This document shows positions 1 through 8,095 of a stretch of DNA of 64,000 nucleotides, in pieces. Under the pieces are notes generated by a model. That model saw nothing but the letters and a program-made list of their open reading frames with translations. It was not told where the DNA came from and searched no databases. The DNA comes from Amycolatopsis alkalitolerans (lineage in GTDB: Bacteria > Actinomycetota > Actinomycetes > Mycobacteriales > Pseudonocardiaceae): positions 1 to 64,000 of the forward strand of contig NZ_VDFW01000006.1 in the NCBI RefSeq assembly GCF_006152065.1, read 5' to 3'. The position numbers were made by a program, and so were the translations under genes. Position 1 is the first letter of the stretch; each line of letters starts with the position of its first letter.

Positions 1-39
1 TGTCTCATTGTCAGACACGCAGGCGCCACACAGACCCAC

Positions 40-66
40 TTGACATCAACTCGCAAGCCCTAACTA
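40..66 (+). promoter_or_regulatory. Putative promoter of the first secreted-protein gene
   Basis: TTGACA at 40-45 matches a -35 box, and TAACTA at 61-66 could be the -10 with a short 15-nt spacer. It lies about 70 nt before the first gene. An imperfect inverted repeat (TGTCT at 1-5, AGACA at 13-17) sits just upstream and could be an operator, but it is short. Inference from motifs only. Confidence 0.35.
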
Positions 67-138
67 CGCGGCATTGGGGTTAACCGCTGCCGGTTGGTCC
101 GAATGCAGTAGCGTGAGCGCGGTCTGGAGGGGGAATGA

Positions 139-885
139 ATGCGGAAGGTCGCCGGCCGGGCGCTCGTGCTCGGCTTCTTCGCCACGGTTTCAGTCGGTCT
201 GGCACTGCCGGGCACCGCCGTCGCGGACACCGATCCCGCGCTCTCGGGTGACTGCGCGACCACCCTCGGCGCGAATTCCGGCCAGGCTCTCACCCTCGAC
301 GCGGGCGCGCCGCTCAACCAGCCCCACGTGCTGACCCTGGGCACGGGCTCGAACGCGGCGAACTCCCCGGCGCTGCATCTCGACGTCGCCGATCTGGCCA
401 AGACGGTCAACCTCGGCCACGTGCCCGCCACGCGCGCCGTCGCCGACGCCTGCACCGGCGCGCAGGGGCTGGTCAACTCGCTGTCCGCCACGACACAGAC
501 CCTGCTCGGCGGTGGTGGGAAGGTCGCGCCGCCACCGGCACCGCCGGGCGGGTCACCGAAGCCGCCGTCGCGCCAGCCGCCCGTTGGTGCGGCGAGCCCG
601 GCCGATCTCGGCGCCGTGCCGCTGCCGCTGAACGCGACTTCCCCGGCCGCCGCGGCCGACCTGTCCTCGGTCATCGCCCCGCTCTCGATCGCGCCGGTGG
701 CGCAGGGCGTCATCCCGCCCACCGGGGCCGTCCCCGGCCAGGTGCCGCCGGATTCCGGCAGCGCGCAGGCCCTGCCCGCGGCCGCGACCGCCCCGGCCAA
801 GCTGCCGCTGCTACTGGCGGCCATCGCGCTGGCGCTGGCCGCGGCCGCGCTCGCGCACTACTGGCTGCGCCGCCGGCCGGGCTGA
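139..885 (+). CDS. Secreted protein with C-terminal membrane anchor (paralogue 1 of 3)
   Basis: This 248-residue protein has no function I recognise. Residues 1 to about 29 form a Sec signal peptide (basic start, hydrophobic core, ending near TAVA|DT). A low-complexity Pro/Ala/Gly-rich middle leads to a hydrophobic C-terminal helix (about 220-241) ending in the basic tail WLRRRPG, so the mature protein is probably held in the membrane by its C terminus. The start at 139 is preceded by GGAGGGGG at 126-133. The next two genes encode proteins of the same plan in the same direction. This copy keeps the signal peptide, anchor and a short SAQALP motif before the anchor, but lacks the RDY...IP segment of the other two. 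Likely an envelope protein (inference). Confidence 0.75.
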   Translation: MRKVAGRALVLGFFATVSVGLALPGTAVADTDPALSGDCATTLGANSGQALTLDAGAPLNQPHVLTLGTGSNAANSPALHLDVADLAKTVNLGHVPATRAVADACTGAQGLVNSLSATTQTLLGGGGKVAPPPAPPGGSPKPPSRQPPVGAASPADLGAVPLPLNATSPAAAADLSSVIAPLSIAPVAQGVIPPTGAVPGQVPPDSGSAQALPAAATAPAKLPLLLAAIALALAAAALAHYWLRRRPG

Positions 886-964
886 ATTAGTCCGCCGGAA
901 TCCCGTCACTCCGTTCGGTCATCGTCGTTGTTCCAGTGAGTGATGCCGTCACCGGAGGGCACGG

Positions 965-1825
965 ATGCAGGGTCGAACGCGTAAAGCCGCCGCGGTCGGG
1001 GCGGCGGCATTCGTACTGGCCGGCTCCGCGTTGCTGGCCACCCCCGGCACCGCGAGCGCGGCCACCATCACGGCGAAATGCGGTGACACGGTCACAGCGC
1101 ACCCCGGTGACACCATCCAGAGCCCGCTCGGCCTGACGACCGTGACCGACGGCCTCACCTCGCTCGTCGGCGGCCTCCTGTCCGGGCTGTGCAAGATCAC
1201 CGTCAACGTGGTCGACACCGTGGTCGCGCCCGTTCCCGTCGTCGGCCCGCCGGTCGCCGGCGCCGTGGACAGCACCGTCTCCGGTGCGACGAACACGGTC
1301 AGCGGCGCGGTCGGCACGGCCGGGAAAGCACTGACGGGTGGCAGTCAGCCCGCGCAGCAGAACCCGCCGAGCGATGGTTCGTCGCAGTCCGGCCCGAGCG
1401 GTGGCAGCAACGGCAACCAGAGCACCGGCCTGGCGAGCATGATTCCCGGATCCAGCAGCCCGGTCCTGGGCGGTGGCGACCCGGCGATGTTCACCATGCT
1501 GCCCTTCGGGGCCTCGGGTTACGCGCCGATGCGCGACTACAGCGGCATCCCGTACGCGCTCGCCGGGCTGTTCGCCCCCTCGCCCGGAGTCCGTTACGGC
1601 GGGCAGATCCCCGGTTACGCCCCGGAGGTCGGCTCGCTCGGTGACGGGTCGAGCCAGCAGAGCCGGCCGGTGCAGAACGCCGGGCAGGCACAGGCCCTTC
1701 CGGCCGATCACGGTCCCGTGCCCGGCGGCTCGACGCTGCCGATGCTGATCGCGGTACTCGCGCTTTCCGGTGTCAGCGCGGCGCTTGTGCGGACCTGGGT
1801 GCTGCGCCCGACCGCTACTCGTTAG
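965..1825 (+). CDS. Secreted protein with C-terminal membrane anchor (paralogue 2 of 3)
   Basis: A 286-residue protein of unknown function. It has a signal peptide (residues 1 to about 32, ending TASA|AT), two cysteines in the mature N-terminal part (one in AKCGDTV, one in GLCKITV) that could form a disulfide, and a Val/Gly-rich segment. A Gly/Ser/Gln-rich linker and a conserved block (RDYSGIP, then PGVRYGGQ, then VQNAGQAQALP) lead to a C-terminal helix LPMLIAVLALSGVSAALVRT with basic residues after it. The block and anchor closely match the next gene, so the two are duplicates. The start at 965 follows GGAGG at 954-958. Surface exposure is inferred from topology. Confidence 0.78.
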   Translation: MQGRTRKAAAVGAAAFVLAGSALLATPGTASAATITAKCGDTVTAHPGDTIQSPLGLTTVTDGLTSLVGGLLSGLCKITVNVVDTVVAPVPVVGPPVAGAVDSTVSGATNTVSGAVGTAGKALTGGSQPAQQNPPSDGSSQSGPSGGSNGNQSTGLASMIPGSSSPVLGGGDPAMFTMLPFGASGYAPMRDYSGIPYALAGLFAPSPGVRYGGQIPGYAPEVGSLGDGSSQQSRPVQNAGQAQALPADHGPVPGGSTLPMLIAVLALSGVSAALVRTWVLRPTATR

Positions 1826-1888
1826 TATCTCCGTGGCCTGCCGATCGTTGTCCCGACTTGAACGGCGTCCACCGGAGGGAAAGCACCT

Positions 1889-2734
1889 GTGCGCATGAAC
1901 CTGTTCAGGACGACGCGCCGGGTGCTCGTCGCCGGTGCGCTCGCGGTCATGTTCGGTGGCGCGGTGTTCACCGGGACGGCGTCCGCCAGCACAGTGCTCG
2001 CACAGGGCTGCACGGGCAGTGTCGTCGGCAATATCGGTGACGAGATCGCCGTGCAGGGCAAGGACGTCGCGGACCTGGTGCGTGCCGGCGCGAAGGAGCA
2101 GGAGATCTTCCTGCACCTCAACGGGGTCAACCCGGACGGGCTGGCCGACACGATCACCAAGGCGGGCGCGCTGCCCGTCGGTTCGGTGCCCAACGCCGCG
2201 AACGGCAGCATCACCGGGGACAACGTCGCCACCGCCGTGGCCGATGCGCTCAAGAACGCCGACGGGCTCGGGTTCTCCGCCGACCAGAGGCAGAAGACGC
2301 TGAACTCGATCAGCACCAAGGTCGCCGGCAACTGCGGGATGACCGTGTACGCGGGCAACTACTCCTCGCCGACGACGCTGCCTTCGAGCGGCGCGGTGCC
2401 GCCGCCTGCCACGACGCTGCCCACGAGCTCGCCGAGCACGGCGATCGCGCCGCCCCGCGACTACGGCAACATTCCCGCGGCCGTGCCCGGGGTCGCCGTC
2501 TCGCCCGGCGCGCGGTACCCGACCAGTGCCCCGATCGCCGGCCTGCCGACGCCGGAGGTCCTGCCCGGCAGCCCGACCGGCCAGACCGACGTCCGCAACG
2601 CCGGGGAAGCCGACGCGATCGCGGCCCCGCCCTCCTCCGGCACGGTGCAGTTGCCCATGCTGCTCGCGGTCGTCGCGCTCGCCGGAGTCAGCGCCGCGCT
2701 CGTCCGAACCTGGGTGCTGCGAAAACTGTCATAG
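1889..2734 (+). CDS. Secreted protein with C-terminal membrane anchor (paralogue 3 of 3)
   Basis: A 281-residue protein of the same family as the gene before it. It has a signal peptide (residues 1 to about 32, ending TASA|ST), an N-terminal domain of about 130 residues with two cysteines (QGCTGSV and GNCGMTV), a Pro/Ser/Thr linker, and the RDYGNIP / PGARYP / VRNAGEADAI block. The final helix is LPMLLAVVALAGVSAALVRT followed by WVLRKLS. The GTG start at 1889 is 8 nt after GGAGGGA (1874-1880); an ATG at 1895 is an alternative. Function unknown. The three-gene array just before a ribosomal operon looks like lineage-specific expansion. Confidence 0.78.
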   Translation: MRMNLFRTTRRVLVAGALAVMFGGAVFTGTASASTVLAQGCTGSVVGNIGDEIAVQGKDVADLVRAGAKEQEIFLHLNGVNPDGLADTITKAGALPVGSVPNAANGSITGDNVATAVADALKNADGLGFSADQRQKTLNSISTKVAGNCGMTVYAGNYSSPTTLPSSGAVPPPATTLPTSSPSTAIAPPRDYGNIPAAVPGVAVSPGARYPTSAPIAGLPTPEVLPGSPTGQTDVRNAGEADAIAAPPSSGTVQLPMLLAVVALAGVSAALVRTWVLRKLS

Positions 2735-2814
2735 CCGCCCGTTACTCTGGTACGCGGCAAACCCTCCTGCCACGGACAGTCCGTGGCCGCGAAGCCCACA
2801 GGAGGTGAGTGGTT

Positions 2815-3138
2815 GTGTCGCGCCATTACGAGGTAATGGTCATCCTCGATCCGACGCTCGACGAGCGCAACGTCGGCCCCATGCTGGACACGTTCCTCAA
2901 CGTGATCCGCACGTCCGGCGGCAGCGTGGAGAAGGTCGACGTCTGGGGTCGCCGCCGGCTGGCCTACGAGATCAAGAAGCACGCCGAGGGCATCTACGCC
3001 CTGCTCGACGTGAACGCCGAGCCCGACGCGGTCAAGGAACTCGACCGGCAGCTGTCGCTGCAGGAGAACGTCCTGCGGACCAAGGTCGTGCGCAAGGTCG
3101 CGCCGCGCAAGGCCGCCAAGATCGCGGCGAAGGCCTGA
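2815..3138 (+). CDS. rpsF: 30S ribosomal protein S6
   Basis: Primary 30S protein that pairs with S18 on the 16S rRNA platform. The 107-residue product begins [17 protein letters not shown] and contains [16 protein letters not shown], both hallmarks of bacterial S6. I chose the GTG at 2815 because the Shine-Dalgarno GGAGGTGA (2801-2808) lies 6 nt upstream; the in-frame GTG at 2809 would abut it. First gene of the rpsF-ssb-rpsR-rplI operon. A TACTCT at 2743-2748 could be its -10 box, but I see no good -35. Confidence 0.95.
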   Translation: MSRHYEVMVILDPTLDERNVGPMLDTFLNVIRTSGGSVEKVDVWGRRRLAYEIKKHAEGIYALLDVNAEPDAVKELDRQLSLQENVLRTKVVRKVAPRKAAKIAAKA

Positions 3139-3145
3139 GGCGATC

Positions 3146-3640
3146 ATGGCCGGAGACACCGTGATCACCGTGGTCGGCAACCTGACCGCCGACCCGGAGC
3201 TGCGCTTCACCCCGTCCGGAGCAGCGGTCGCGAACTTCACCGTGGCCTCGACCCCGCGCACCTTCGACCGCCAGAGCGGTGAGTGGAAGGACGGCGAGGC
3301 GCTGTTCATGCGCTGCAACATCTGGCGCCAGGCGGCGGAGAACGTGGCCGAAAGCCTCACCCGCGGCGCGCGCGTCGTGGTGCAGGGCCGGCTCAAGCAG
3401 CGTTCGTTCGAGACCAAGGAAGGCGAGAAGCGCACCGTCGTCGAACTCGAGGTCGACGAAATCGGTCCGTCGCTTCGCTACGCCACCGCCAAGGTGAACA
3501 AGGTCAGCCGGGGCACCGGTGGCGGCGGCGGATACGGCGGTGGCGGTGGCGGCAGCAGCAGCGCGCCCGCCGACGATCCGTGGGGTTCGGCCCCGCCTGC
3601 CGGGGGCGGCGGCGGTTTCTCGGAAGAGCCCCCCTTCTAA
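3146..3640 (+). CDS. ssb: Single-stranded DNA-binding protein
   Basis: Coats single-stranded DNA during replication, repair and recombination and recruits partners through its C-terminal tip. The 164-residue protein has the OB fold in residues 1 to about 115 ([18 protein letters not shown], then [19 protein letters not shown]). A Gly-rich linker with DDPWGS follows, and then an acidic tip ending EEPPF. It starts 7 nt after the rpsF stop and sits between S6 and S18 genes, the usual bacterial arrangement. The glycine-rich tail is typical of actinobacterial SSB. Confidence 0.95.
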   Translation: MAGDTVITVVGNLTADPELRFTPSGAAVANFTVASTPRTFDRQSGEWKDGEALFMRCNIWRQAAENVAESLTRGARVVVQGRLKQRSFETKEGEKRTVVELEVDEIGPSLRYATAKVNKVSRGTGGGGGYGGGGGGSSSAPADDPWGSAPPAGGGGGFSEEPPF

Positions 3641-3676
3641 CCAACCACTCTTTTCGATTTCACCAGGAGCACCACC

Positions 3677-3925
3677 GTGGCCAAGCCACCCGTTCGCAAG
3701 CCCAAGAAGAAGGTCTGTGTGTTCTGCAAGGCCGAGCAGAAGGGCCGCCCGGAATTCATCGACTACAAGGACACCAACCTGCTGCGGAAGTACATCTCCG
3801 ACCGGCTCAAGATCCGTGCCCGGCGGGTCACCGGCAACTGCAGCCAGCACCAGCGTGACATCGCCATCGCGGTCAAGAACGCCCGCGAGATGGCGCTGCT
3901 GCCCTACACCTCGACCGCACGCTAA
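3677..3925 (+). CDS. rpsR: 30S ribosomal protein S18, zinc-ribbon (C+) form
   Basis: Small-subunit protein that binds next to S6. The 82-residue sequence carries CVFC near residues 14-17 and GNCSQH further on, giving a likely Cys-x2-Cys / Cys-x2-His zinc site, the so-called C+ form. The hallmark [18 protein letters not shown] is present. AGGAG at 3664-3668 precedes the ATG. In organisms that also carry a C- paralogue the two can be exchanged under zinc limitation; no second copy is in this window. Co-transcribed with ssb and rplI. Confidence 0.95.
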   Translation: MAKPPVRKPKKKVCVFCKAEQKGRPEFIDYKDTNLLRKYISDRLKIRARRVTGNCSQHQRDIAIAVKNAREMALLPYTSTAR

Positions 3926-3937
3926 GGAGGCACGTCA

Positions 3938-4396
3938 ATGGCGAAGATCATTCTGACCACCGACGTGACCAACCTCGGCGGTCCCGGCGACATCGTCGAG
4001 GTCAAGGACGGGTACGCGCGCAACTACCTGCTCCCGCGGGGCTACGCCATCGTGGCCACCAAGGGCGCGGAGAAGAACATCCAGACCATCCGCCGCACCC
4101 AGGACGCGCGCCGGATCCGGGACCTGGACCACGCCAAGGAGATCAAGAACCAGCTCGAGCAGCTGGGCACCGTCGAGCTCACCGCCAAGGCGGCCGAGGG
4201 CTCGCGGAAGCTGTTCGGCTCGGTCACCACCGCCGACATCGCCGCGGCGATCAAGGCCGCCGGTGGCCCGCTGCTGGACAAGCGCATCCTGGACACCCAG
4301 GGGCACATCAAGACCGTCGGCAAGCACCAGGTCAGCGCGAAACTGCACCCGAGCGTGCAGGCGGCCGTGCGGATCGAGATCAAGGCCGGTCAGTAA
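3938..4396 (+). CDS. rplI: 50S ribosomal protein L9
   Basis: L9 bridges from the L1 stalk base and helps keep the reading frame. The 152-residue protein has the N-terminal domain with the family signature (GGPGDIVEVKDGYARNYLLP, residues 10-29). A long central helix rich in charged residues and a C-terminal domain follow; length is normal. AGGAGG at 3925-3930 precedes the ATG. Last gene of the operon; a strong terminator follows 16 nt after its stop codon. Confidence 0.95.
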   Translation: MAKIILTTDVTNLGGPGDIVEVKDGYARNYLLPRGYAIVATKGAEKNIQTIRRTQDARRIRDLDHAKEIKNQLEQLGTVELTAKAAEGSRKLFGSVTTADIAAAIKAAGGPLLDKRILDTQGHIKTVGKHQVSAKLHPSVQAAVRIEIKAGQ

Positions 4397-4411
4397 CCCG
4401 GTCACCAGCGA

Positions 4412-4449
4412 CGAGAAGCCCCCTTTTCAGCCGGAAAGGGGGCTTCTCG
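4412..4449 (+). terminator. Terminator of the rpsF-ssb-rpsR-rplI operon
   Basis: A perfect 15-bp stem (4412-4426 with 4435-4449) with an 8-nt loop, followed by CTTTCGC. It is GC-rich with only a weak T run, as is common in actinobacteria. It separates the ribosomal operon from the type VII cassette. Confidence 0.85.
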
Positions 4450-4535
4450 CTTTCGCGCACGGGAACCGCGGGGGCTGCGCTAGCATCCAAGATGCTGATC
4501 TCGCCCGCAGTGGGATGTGAAGGGGATTCGCCGCC

Positions 4536-4946
4536 ATGACGCAGCCAAACCCGGCCAATATGCCGGTGGACACGCTGACCTCGGTGCCGCCACCGGCCCC
4601 GATCCAGGTCGGCAAGAACGGTAGCCCTGGCGGATACAAGTTCGACCCCGATCAGGTCCAGGACGTCATCAACAAGTGGCAGACGCTGCTGGACGACGTC
4701 AACGAAGACATCAGGGAAGCCAAGACCATCGCACAGGTTCAGGCGCCCGGGAAAGAGTTCGCCAGCGGCGACTTCATCCAGAAGGGCGCGGGTCCGTCTG
4801 GTGACACGCTGCTGCAGCAGCACGAGCGCATGCAGGAGTACATCACCAACTACATCAATGCGCTCGAGAAGGCCAGCGGCAAGATCGCTCAGTCTGATGA
4901 CGAAGCGCGGCAGAAGGCCGCGCAGCAGGGACGGGAACTCACATGA
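4536..4946 (+). CDS. Small helical protein of type VII (ESX-like) cassette
   Basis: A 136-residue protein with no signal peptide. A Pro-rich start is followed by two predicted long helices (about 45-70 and 85-130) joined by a turn around PGKEFASGDF. This is the helical-hairpin shape of WXG100/PE-like ESX substrates, although a strict WXG motif is absent. The ATG at 4536 follows AAGGGGA, and TAGCAT at 4481-4486 could be the -10 box. Its stop overlaps the next start by 4 nt (ATGA). The next three genes encode a DUF3558 lipoprotein, a PPE-like protein and EspG, which supports a type VII role (inference). Confidence 0.7.
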   Translation: MTQPNPANMPVDTLTSVPPPAPIQVGKNGSPGGYKFDPDQVQDVINKWQTLLDDVNEDIREAKTIAQVQAPGKEFASGDFIQKGAGPSGDTLLQQHERMQEYITNYINALEKASGKIAQSDDEARQKAAQQGRELT

Positions 4947-5554
4947 GCAAGACCCGGGCCATCCAGCTCGGTGCGGCCGCGCTCGCGGCCGCCGGTGCGC
5001 TGTCGGCCTGCTCCGGCGGCACCGACGTCGGCAGCATTCCCCCAGCCACCTCGGGCGCTGCCGCGTCGAGCAGCTCGGCCGAACAGCTCGCGCCTCGGGT
5101 GCCCAGCCCACTGCCCACGGACGCGCTGGTGACCAACCCGTGCACCGGCGCGCTGTCCGTGGATCAGGTCTACAAGCAAGGCCTCAACAGCCCGGGCACT
5201 CCGCGTCAGAACCAGCAAACCGGCCCCAGCTGCACGTGGAAATCAGCCGCCTATGACGTCAACTCCGTCTCGATCACAGCGGTCACGCCCAACAAGAACG
5301 GGCTCAGCGACATCTACGCGAACAAGCCGAAGGACAAGTACTTCGAGCCAACGACCATCGCCGGATATCCGGCTGTCTACGCCGATGTCCAGGACGGTCG
5401 CTCGGACGGCGAATGTTCGCTCTGGGTCGGCGTGACCGACCAGCTCGCCGTGTATGTGCTGACCCAGCTCGGTGCTGGTCCGAACAAATCGAACCCGTGT
5501 CCGGTGGCCGAACGGGTGGCCACCGCGATGGTGCAGCACCTGCAGGGCTCATAG
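4943..5554 (+). CDS. DUF3558-family lipoprotein
   Basis: A 203-residue predicted lipoprotein. The signal peptide ends in the lipobox LSAC with Cys23 as lipidation site, followed by a Ser/Ala-rich tether. The globular part has the DUF3558 pattern (NPCTGALSVDQVYKQGL, SCTWKSA, GECSLWVGV, NPCPVAERVATAMV) with conserved cysteines. DUF3558 lipoproteins are common in Pseudonocardiaceae and mycobacteria and have no known biochemical role. The gene overlaps the helical-hairpin gene upstream by 4 nt and lies 6 nt before the PPE-like gene, so it belongs to the cassette and would sit on the outer face of the membrane. Confidence 0.85.
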   Translation: MSKTRAIQLGAAALAAAGALSACSGGTDVGSIPPATSGAAASSSSAEQLAPRVPSPLPTDALVTNPCTGALSVDQVYKQGLNSPGTPRQNQQTGPSCTWKSAAYDVNSVSITAVTPNKNGLSDIYANKPKDKYFEPTTIAGYPAVYADVQDGRSDGECSLWVGVTDQLAVYVLTQLGAGPNKSNPCPVAERVATAMVQHLQGS

Positions 5555-5560
5555 GAGGGG

Positions 5561-6853
5561 ATGGGCGAAATGGGTAATCTCGCGGGAGAGGGTATGGCCA
5601 TCGGTACGGTGATCATGCCCGGAGCGGGCACCGTGATCGGTGGGATGACCGGGGGGCTCATCAGCCTGTTCTCCAGCCCGGAAGCGCAGCAGCAGCAGGC
5701 CAATGTCGGCGGCCGCTCGATCGACGCGCGGCAGATCTGGGAGCAGATCCATCCCGGCAGCTCGGATTCGCTGCACGACGGGGCCAAGGCCGCGGGCACG
5801 CTCCAGTCGGTGCACGACAATCGGGCGAGCCAGATCGACGCGATCAACAAGGCGATGGATGCCGCCTGGCAAGGTGACGCTTCGCAGCAGGTGCAGGCCG
5901 GTGCGCACCCGCTCGGCGTCTGGCTGCGCGACTCGTCGGCCAACCTGCAGAAGAGCGGCACCTACCTGACCGACCAGGGCCACGCCTTCGACAGCGCGAA
6001 GTCCCAGGTGCAGGAGATCGCCGCGACGCCGCCGCATGAGAGCTTGCTGGACCATGTGAACCCGTTCAGCGACAAAGAAGACGAGATCAACAAGTACAAC
6101 CAGCAGGGCCAGACGAACGTCCAGGCGTTCCAGAACTACTACAACGCCAGTGCGCAGAACGCGGCGGGGATGCCGCAGTACAGCGCGTGGACGGGCAACA
6201 ACTTCTCCAGCAACAACCCGAACAATCCGAACAACCCCAGCAACAACCCGAACATCGGCACCACGCCGCCGCCGAGCGCTAGCCTCCCGCCGAGCGGTCT
6301 CGGCAACCCGCCCAACATCGGGAACACGCCGCCGCGTTACAACACGAAACTGCCCAGCACAACCGACCCGAACCAGGGCAAGTACCAGACGAGCCTGCCC
6401 AACACCGACAGCTACAAGCCGCCGGCCTGGAACGACGCCACCACGGCGGCCGGGTACACCCCGAGCACCACGAACCCGGACTTCAGCAGCGGCTTCGGCC
6501 CCTCCGGGTCCGGGTCGGGTTCCGGCTCCGGCGCCGGCTCTGGCGGGTACGGCGGTGGTTCGCTCGCCGGCGCGGGCTTCGGTCCGGCCGGTTCGCTCGG
6601 CGGCGGTGCGAGCACCGGAGCCGGTGCCAGCGGTGCGGCCGATGGCGCCGCGGGTGCGGGCCGTGGTGGCGTTGGCGGCGGGGCCGGGGCGAGCGGTCGC
6701 GCCGGCTCTCCGGGTATGGGCGGGATGGGTCGCGGCGCCGGCGGTAAGGGCGGCGACGACGAGGAGCACCAGACCAAGTACCTCGTCGGCGACGACCCCA
6801 ACGAACTGTTCGGCACCGACGAGCTGACCGCGCCACCGGTGATCGGCGAGTGA
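5561..6853 (+). CDS. PPE/WXG-like type VII secretion substrate with Gly/Pro/Asn-rich tail
   Basis: A 430-residue protein. Residues about 50-170 are helical and contain a WxG turn (W103-Q-G105), as in PPE and WXG100 proteins. From about 205 on it is low complexity: Asn/Pro repeats, then Gly/Ser and Gly/Ala stretches, ending in an acidic segment (DDEEHQTKYLVGDDPNELFG). There is no classical signal peptide; a Gly-rich hydrophobic stretch lies at 10-37. AGGAGGGG at 5553-5560 abuts this ATG, so the in-frame ATG at 5570 may be the true start. EspG is encoded immediately downstream, consistent with a chaperone-substrate pair. The ESX role is inferred from context and shape. Confidence 0.72.
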   Translation: MGEMGNLAGEGMAIGTVIMPGAGTVIGGMTGGLISLFSSPEAQQQQANVGGRSIDARQIWEQIHPGSSDSLHDGAKAAGTLQSVHDNRASQIDAINKAMDAAWQGDASQQVQAGAHPLGVWLRDSSANLQKSGTYLTDQGHAFDSAKSQVQEIAATPPHESLLDHVNPFSDKEDEINKYNQQGQTNVQAFQNYYNASAQNAAGMPQYSAWTGNNFSSNNPNNPNNPSNNPNIGTTPPPSASLPPSGLGNPPNIGNTPPRYNTKLPSTTDPNQGKYQTSLPNTDSYKPPAWNDATTAAGYTPSTTNPDFSSGFGPSGSGSGSGSGAGSGGYGGGSLAGAGFGPAGSLGGGASTGAGASGAADGAAGAGRGGVGGGAGASGRAGSPGMGGMGRGAGGKGGDDEEHQTKYLVGDDPNELFGTDELTAPPVIGE

Positions 6854-6854
6854 A

Positions 6855-7640
6855 GTGCTGAACGCTCCGATCAAGCTCGCCACCCCGATCCTGCTCAACC
6901 TGATCCGCCGTCGCGGCGGCGAGCCGCATCCGACGCTGTCGGGCATGGCCGTCTGGTACGACGAGGACGCGCAACGCGCGGCGGACCAGGAGGTCAACGC
7001 GCTGCTCACCCAGCACGGGCTGATGGGCGCCCGCGGGATGGACCGCGGGCTGCTCGACGCGATCGAGTCGATCTCGCGCCCTCAACTGGAGTACTACGGC
7101 TGGTTCGAAGGCGCGTTCTCCGACGCACCGAGGAAGTTCGCGGTGCTCGCCGGTAGCGGAGCAGGCGGCGCGTTCGTGCTGGTACGCGATATCGGCGAGG
7201 AAGCGGTGGTCCTCGTGGCCCAGCGCCCCGAGGGAGTGCTGGCGGGATTCATCGACCAGATCCCGGCCGCCCGCCCGGCGCCCGGCCAGCCGCTCGTCAC
7301 CACCAAGGCGGAGTTCCTCGCCGGCCGCGACGCGCAGCCCGAGGGCGAGTACACCGTCATGCGCTCGGCACGCGACACCTCTCGGCCCGCGCCCGCCAAG
7401 GAGATGAAGCGGCTCATGGAGGCGCCCCGCACGGGCGCCGGGACGCTCTACGTGGCCGCGCGGAGCCGCAGCGGCAGCAGGCGCCGGTGTGAACGGCCGC
7501 TGAACTTCGTGGATACGGCCGAAGGCCGCTGGTTGATGGAGGAGCGTCCTGCTCGCGGGGACGCTCTCGTCGTGTTCACGCCCGCATCGCCGCAGGTCCT
7601 CGGCGAGCGGTTACGGAACGCACAGAGTGCGCTCGGCTGA
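6855..7640 (+). CDS. EspG-family ESX secretion-associated chaperone
   Basis: EspG proteins are cytosolic chaperones that hold PE-PPE-type substrates before export by ESX/type VII systems. This 261-residue protein has the family features: N-terminal strand/helix start, WYDEDAQRAADQEVNALL, then YYGWF, VLAGSGAGGAFVLVRD, and a C-terminal ERPLNFVDTAEGRWLMEE segment. Translation starts at a GTG one base after the PPE-like gene's stop, suggesting coupling. It closes the cassette. No EccA-E or MycP genes are nearby, so an ESX machine elsewhere in the genome must be used. Confidence 0.8.
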   Translation: MLNAPIKLATPILLNLIRRRGGEPHPTLSGMAVWYDEDAQRAADQEVNALLTQHGLMGARGMDRGLLDAIESISRPQLEYYGWFEGAFSDAPRKFAVLAGSGAGGAFVLVRDIGEEAVVLVAQRPEGVLAGFIDQIPAARPAPGQPLVTTKAEFLAGRDAQPEGEYTVMRSARDTSRPAPAKEMKRLMEAPRTGAGTLYVAARSRSGSRRRCERPLNFVDTAEGRWLMEERPARGDALVVFTPASPQVLGERLRNAQSALG

Positions 7641-8095
7641 ACGTCGAACCGGCCACCCACATAGCCCATCCGGTTGACTGCCTACCGTCGGTAGCATCCA
7701 TCCACAGGCAGGCCGCGCCGGATCGGCCGCGCGCCGGCACGACACGCCGAGCGACCGTACTCCCACGACACGCCGACGAGTTTTCCGCGAAGTTTTCCAC
7801 AGCTTTCCCACAGGCCGTGAGCTGGGGAAATAGCGAAAGACCCGCTGGGTATCCCCAGGTTGTACACAGCCAACGGCCAACTTGTGATTCATTGCGGCCA
7901 CCCTTCCACAAGTTGTCCACAGGCTGTCCCCAGACGATCAACAGGCAGGTTTGCCTTGCTCCTTCCGGGCGATCTAGCGTGCCCGCGAAGTGGTAGCGCA
8001 CAGTGCGCGACACGCCCGCCGTCCGGGGTGGGCACCGGGCCGGAAGATCCGGCATAATCGAACTGGTGTTCGTTTGACGAGGAGGTGTCCGCGCG
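7641..8095. promoter_or_regulatory. dnaB upstream region with a DnaA-box-like cluster
   Basis: This 455-nt gap has no convincing gene. Between 7793 and 7921 it carries TTTTCCACA (7793-7801), TTTCCCACA (7804-7812), TTGTACACA (7860-7868), CCTTCCACA (7902-7910) and a perfect actinobacterial DnaA box TTGTCCACA (7913-7921). All five are on the plus strand, pointing at dnaB. It also contains the dnaB ribosome-binding site (GAGGAGGTG near 8080-8088). DnaA control of dnaB, or DnaA titration, is inferred from the boxes. Confidence 0.6.

Noticed and set aside
887..2116. Minus-strand open frame of 409 codons across two secreted-protein genes
   Set aside because: Arg/His/Gly-rich shadow; the plus strand encodes clear signal peptides and anchors.
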